From positions 1-15,220 of the forward strand of contig CAYMST010000102.1 in NCBI GenBank assembly GCA_964393115.1: 15,220 bases of DNA, given 5' to 3'. The notes under the pieces are model-generated. The model was given only the letters and a program-made list of their open reading frames with translations, made no database searches and had not been told where the DNA came from. This stretch comes from CAYMST01 sp964393115. GTDB taxonomy: Bacteria > Bacteroidota > Bacteroidia > Cytophagales > Cyclobacteriaceae. Below are positions 13,256 through 15,220 of the stretch, piece by piece; within the stretch, counting starts at the first letter, position 1, and each line of letters starts with the position of its first letter. A program made the position numbers and the translations under genes.

Positions 13256-15199
13256 ATGCAAACTGTTTGGTACAAAGTATTAGAGGATAAAAAAGAACTT
13301 CCAGAAGGACGTGTCATGACTGTCACGGCCGGTCATAAAGGTATTTGTCTGACACACTACGAAGGGAAATTCAGTGCTCTGGATAACAAGTGTCCTCACC
13401 AAGGTGGCCCATTGGGTGAAGGCTCTATTGAAAACGGGACCTTAAGATGCCCTTGGCATGGTTGGGATTATCACCCTTGCACTGGTTTGGCACCAGGTTT
13501 CGAAGATGGTGGCGTTCCAGTATATCCGTTGAAAGAGGAAGGTGATGCCATCTTTGTAGGGCTGGAAGAGGAGGTTCCTCACGAAACAACTATTTCAGAC
13601 GTCATGGTAGAAACCATGATCAACTGGGGAGTCACCAAGGTTTTTGGGATGGTTGGTCATTCTAACCTTGGATTTGCTGATGCCATGCGGAGACAAGAGG
13701 AAAAAGGCAATCTAACCTTTTTCGGTATTCGGCACGAAGGAGCTGCAGCATTCGCCTGCTCTGCTTATGGTAAGCTGACTGGAAAGCCAGCTGCCTGCTT
13801 TACCATTGCTGGTCCTGGCGCCACTAATCTCTATACTGGGCTTTGGGATGCCAAAGTGGATCGAGCGCCTGTATTGGCGCTTACTGGACAAGTTGCTACT
13901 CAAGTAGTGGGGACCGGAAATTTCCAAGAAGTAGATTTAGTACAAGCTTTTAGTTCAGTGGCCGCATTTAATCAAAGAGTACAAAAAGATTCTAAGCATG
14001 GCGAACTAATGTCATTGGCGGTCAAACACGCCATCCTCAACAGAGACGTTTCACACCTTACTTTTCCTGATGAAGTTCAAGAAACCGAAGCGCCAAAACG
14101 ATCGACTCCAGCTTCTCCAAACGGTCGAATGCCTAAGTTGCAGATACAACCACCAGAGGAAGCAGTAGCCGAAGCAATGGATAAACTAAAGGCTTCAAAA
14201 AGACCGGTAATTATCATCGGGCACGGTGCAAGGTTTCATATGGACCAGATCATTGCGTTTGCAGAAAGTTGTAATGCACCGGTTTTAACTACATTTAAAG
14301 GAAAAGGGCTTATCTCAGATCATCATCCATTGGGATGTGGTGTATTGGGTAGGAGCGGAACACCTATAGCGTCTTGGTTTATGAATGAATGTGATTTATT
14401 GCTCGTGTTAGGAGCGTCTTTCTCAAATCATACAGGTATCACGGACCATAAACCCACCATTCAGGTTGACTTTGATGCTTTAGCATTGAGTAAGTTTCAT
14501 AAAATTGATGTTCCCGTCTGGGGAGAGATTTCCGCGACTATGCGCATGCTATCACAAGAGCTGAAAGGAAAAATGAACACGGTAGATCAAAGAAAAGAAA
14601 TAGAGGCACGATGGGATATATGGAAGGCTGAGAAGACCAAACGACTTGAAGAAGATCATGGCAAAGGATTGAGTTCAATAGCCGTTTTTGATGCCATGAA
14701 CAGACTAGCTCCTAAAGACGCCGTTATGTGCGTTGATGTTGGGAATAATGCCTATTCGTTTGGCAGGTATTTTGAAAGTGAGCGCCATGACTTTCTGATG
14801 TCTGGTTACTTGGGCTCCATTGGATTTGCAGTTCCTGCCGCTATGGGAGCATACGCCGCTGTGGGAAATTCAAGACCCATTATAGCCGTAGCTGGAGATG
14901 GAGGTTTTTGTCAGTATTTAGCAGAAGTTACTACCCTGGTGAAATATAAAATGCCTATCAAAGTCATCATTCTCAACAATGGTGAACTAGGGAAAATCTC
15001 GAAAGAGCAAAAGGCAGGGGAGTTCGATGTCTGGCAATCCGGATTAAGTAACCCTAACTTTTCGGAGTATGCCACTTCATGTGGAGCTTGGGCCAAAAGA
15101 GTATCTACAAAAGACGACTTAAATGAACTCATGTCTACTTTGTTTGCACAAGAAGGACCTTCATTGTTGGAAATAATGACCGATGTTTCGCTTATCTAA
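13256..15199 (+). CDS. Rieske [2Fe-2S]-thiamine diphosphate enzyme fusion (pyruvate oxidase/acetolactate synthase type)
   Basis: A 647-residue soluble protein. Residues 1-105 are a ferredoxin-type Rieske domain with C46-x-H48, 16 residues, C65-x2-H68 in CPHQGGPLG and CPWHGWDY. A complete ThDP enzyme follows: PYR domain (about 112-275) with the catalytic glutamate E161 in RHEGAAAFA and the AGPGATN block; central domain (about 298-440); PP domain (about 470-640) with the ThDP/Mg motif GDG (547-549), 24 residues, N574-N575. The C-terminal part (NNGELGKISKEQ, then NPNFSEYATSCGAWAKRV) is most like pyruvate oxidase/PoxB by eye, but acetolactate synthase and other 2-oxoacid decarboxylases share this fold. 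The likely chemistry is decarboxylation of a 2-oxoacid, with the Rieske cluster possibly accepting electrons (inference). The start at 13256 gives a normal Rieske N-terminus. The gene ends 21 bp before the window edge, so further operon members cannot be seen. Confidence 0.88.
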   Translation: MQTVWYKVLEDKKELPEGRVMTVTAGHKGICLTHYEGKFSALDNKCPHQGGPLGEGSIENGTLRCPWHGWDYHPCTGLAPGFEDGGVPVYPLKEEGDAIFVGLEEEVPHETTISDVMVETMINWGVTKVFGMVGHSNLGFADAMRRQEEKGNLTFFGIRHEGAAAFACSAYGKLTGKPAACFTIAGPGATNLYTGLWDAKVDRAPVLALTGQVATQVVGTGNFQEVDLVQAFSSVAAFNQRVQKDSKHGELMSLAVKHAILNRDVSHLTFPDEVQETEAPKRSTPASPNGRMPKLQIQPPEEAVAEAMDKLKASKRPVIIIGHGARFHMDQIIAFAESCNAPVLTTFKGKGLISDHHPLGCGVLGRSGTPIASWFMNECDLLLVLGASFSNHTGITDHKPTIQVDFDALALSKFHKIDVPVWGEISATMRMLSQELKGKMNTVDQRKEIEARWDIWKAEKTKRLEEDHGKGLSSIAVFDAMNRLAPKDAVMCVDVGNNAYSFGRYFESERHDFLMSGYLGSIGFAVPAAMGAYAAVGNSRPIIAVAGDGGFCQYLAEVTTLVKYKMPIKVIILNNGELGKISKEQKAGEFDVWQSGLSNPNFSEYATSCGAWAKRVSTKDDLNELMSTLFAQEGPSLLEIMTDVSLI

Positions 15200-15220
15200 C
15201 TCAGAAAAGCGAGAAGTTTC

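Noticed and set aside
1..15220. CRISPR array, transposase, insertion sequence, tRNA or rRNA
   Set aside because: No regularly spaced short repeats, no transposase-like protein and no tRNA/rRNA signature were seen on either strand. The only tandem repeats are the in-frame 210-bp units at 7190-7819.

Overview
The window looks like chromosomal DNA of a Bacteroidota bacterium, most likely a marine Cytophagales-type organism. The reasons are a type IX secretion (T9SS) C-terminal sorting domain on a large secreted protein, a pair of Bacteroidota-style ExbD genes, AT-rich intergenic DNA with little Shine-Dalgarno signal, and promoter-like sequences of the Bacteroidota type (TTTG / about 20 bp / TAnnTTTG). 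The genus is inference; no rRNA or other marker gene is present.

Layout: (1) 1-624 is a long gene-free leader. It carries a Bacteroidota-type promoter with a perfect 12-bp LacI-type palindrome in its spacer, and a terminator-like hairpin lies between that promoter and the first gene. (2) 625-3780 is a two-gene hexuronate unit: altronate dehydratase (uxaA) and tagaturonate reductase (uxaB). (3) 3777-4763 on the minus strand is a class I fructose-1,6-bisphosphatase (fbp) whose stop codon overlaps that of uxaB. (4) 5017-5772 is a lipoprotein with two SH3b-like domains, followed by a strong terminator. (5) 5773-6151 is gene-free and holds a perfect 15-bp inverted repeat. (6) 6152-10147 encodes a 1331-residue secreted multi-domain protein: signal peptide, CBM6-like, ricin-like beta-trefoil, three 70-residue InlB-type repeats, CBM60-like module, Ig/cadherin-like domain, right-handed beta-helix, T9SS tail. 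(7) 10198-11207 on the minus strand is a translationally coupled ExbD pair with no ExbB beside it. (8) 11554-15199 holds two co-directional genes, each with an N-terminal Rieske [2Fe-2S] domain. The first is fused to a glutamate-synthase FMN/[3Fe-4S] domain and the second to a complete thiamine-diphosphate (ThDP) enzyme of the pyruvate oxidase/acetolactate synthase type.

How the genes may work together: uxaAB convert tagaturonate via altronate to 2-keto-3-deoxygluconate. Growth on uronates yields pyruvate and glyceraldehyde-3-phosphate and therefore needs gluconeogenesis, which suits fbp as a neighbour. The secreted beta-helix protein could bind or depolymerise a plant or algal polysaccharide, but its substrate cannot be read from the sequence. 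The most unusual part is the Rieske pair. An oxidative ThDP enzyme and a glutaminase-less glutamate-synthase core that both carry a Rieske domain suggest a shared one-electron carrier, possibly linking 2-oxoacid oxidation to a reductive reaction on the FMN enzyme. That link is a hypothesis; the domain content and metal ligands are seen directly.
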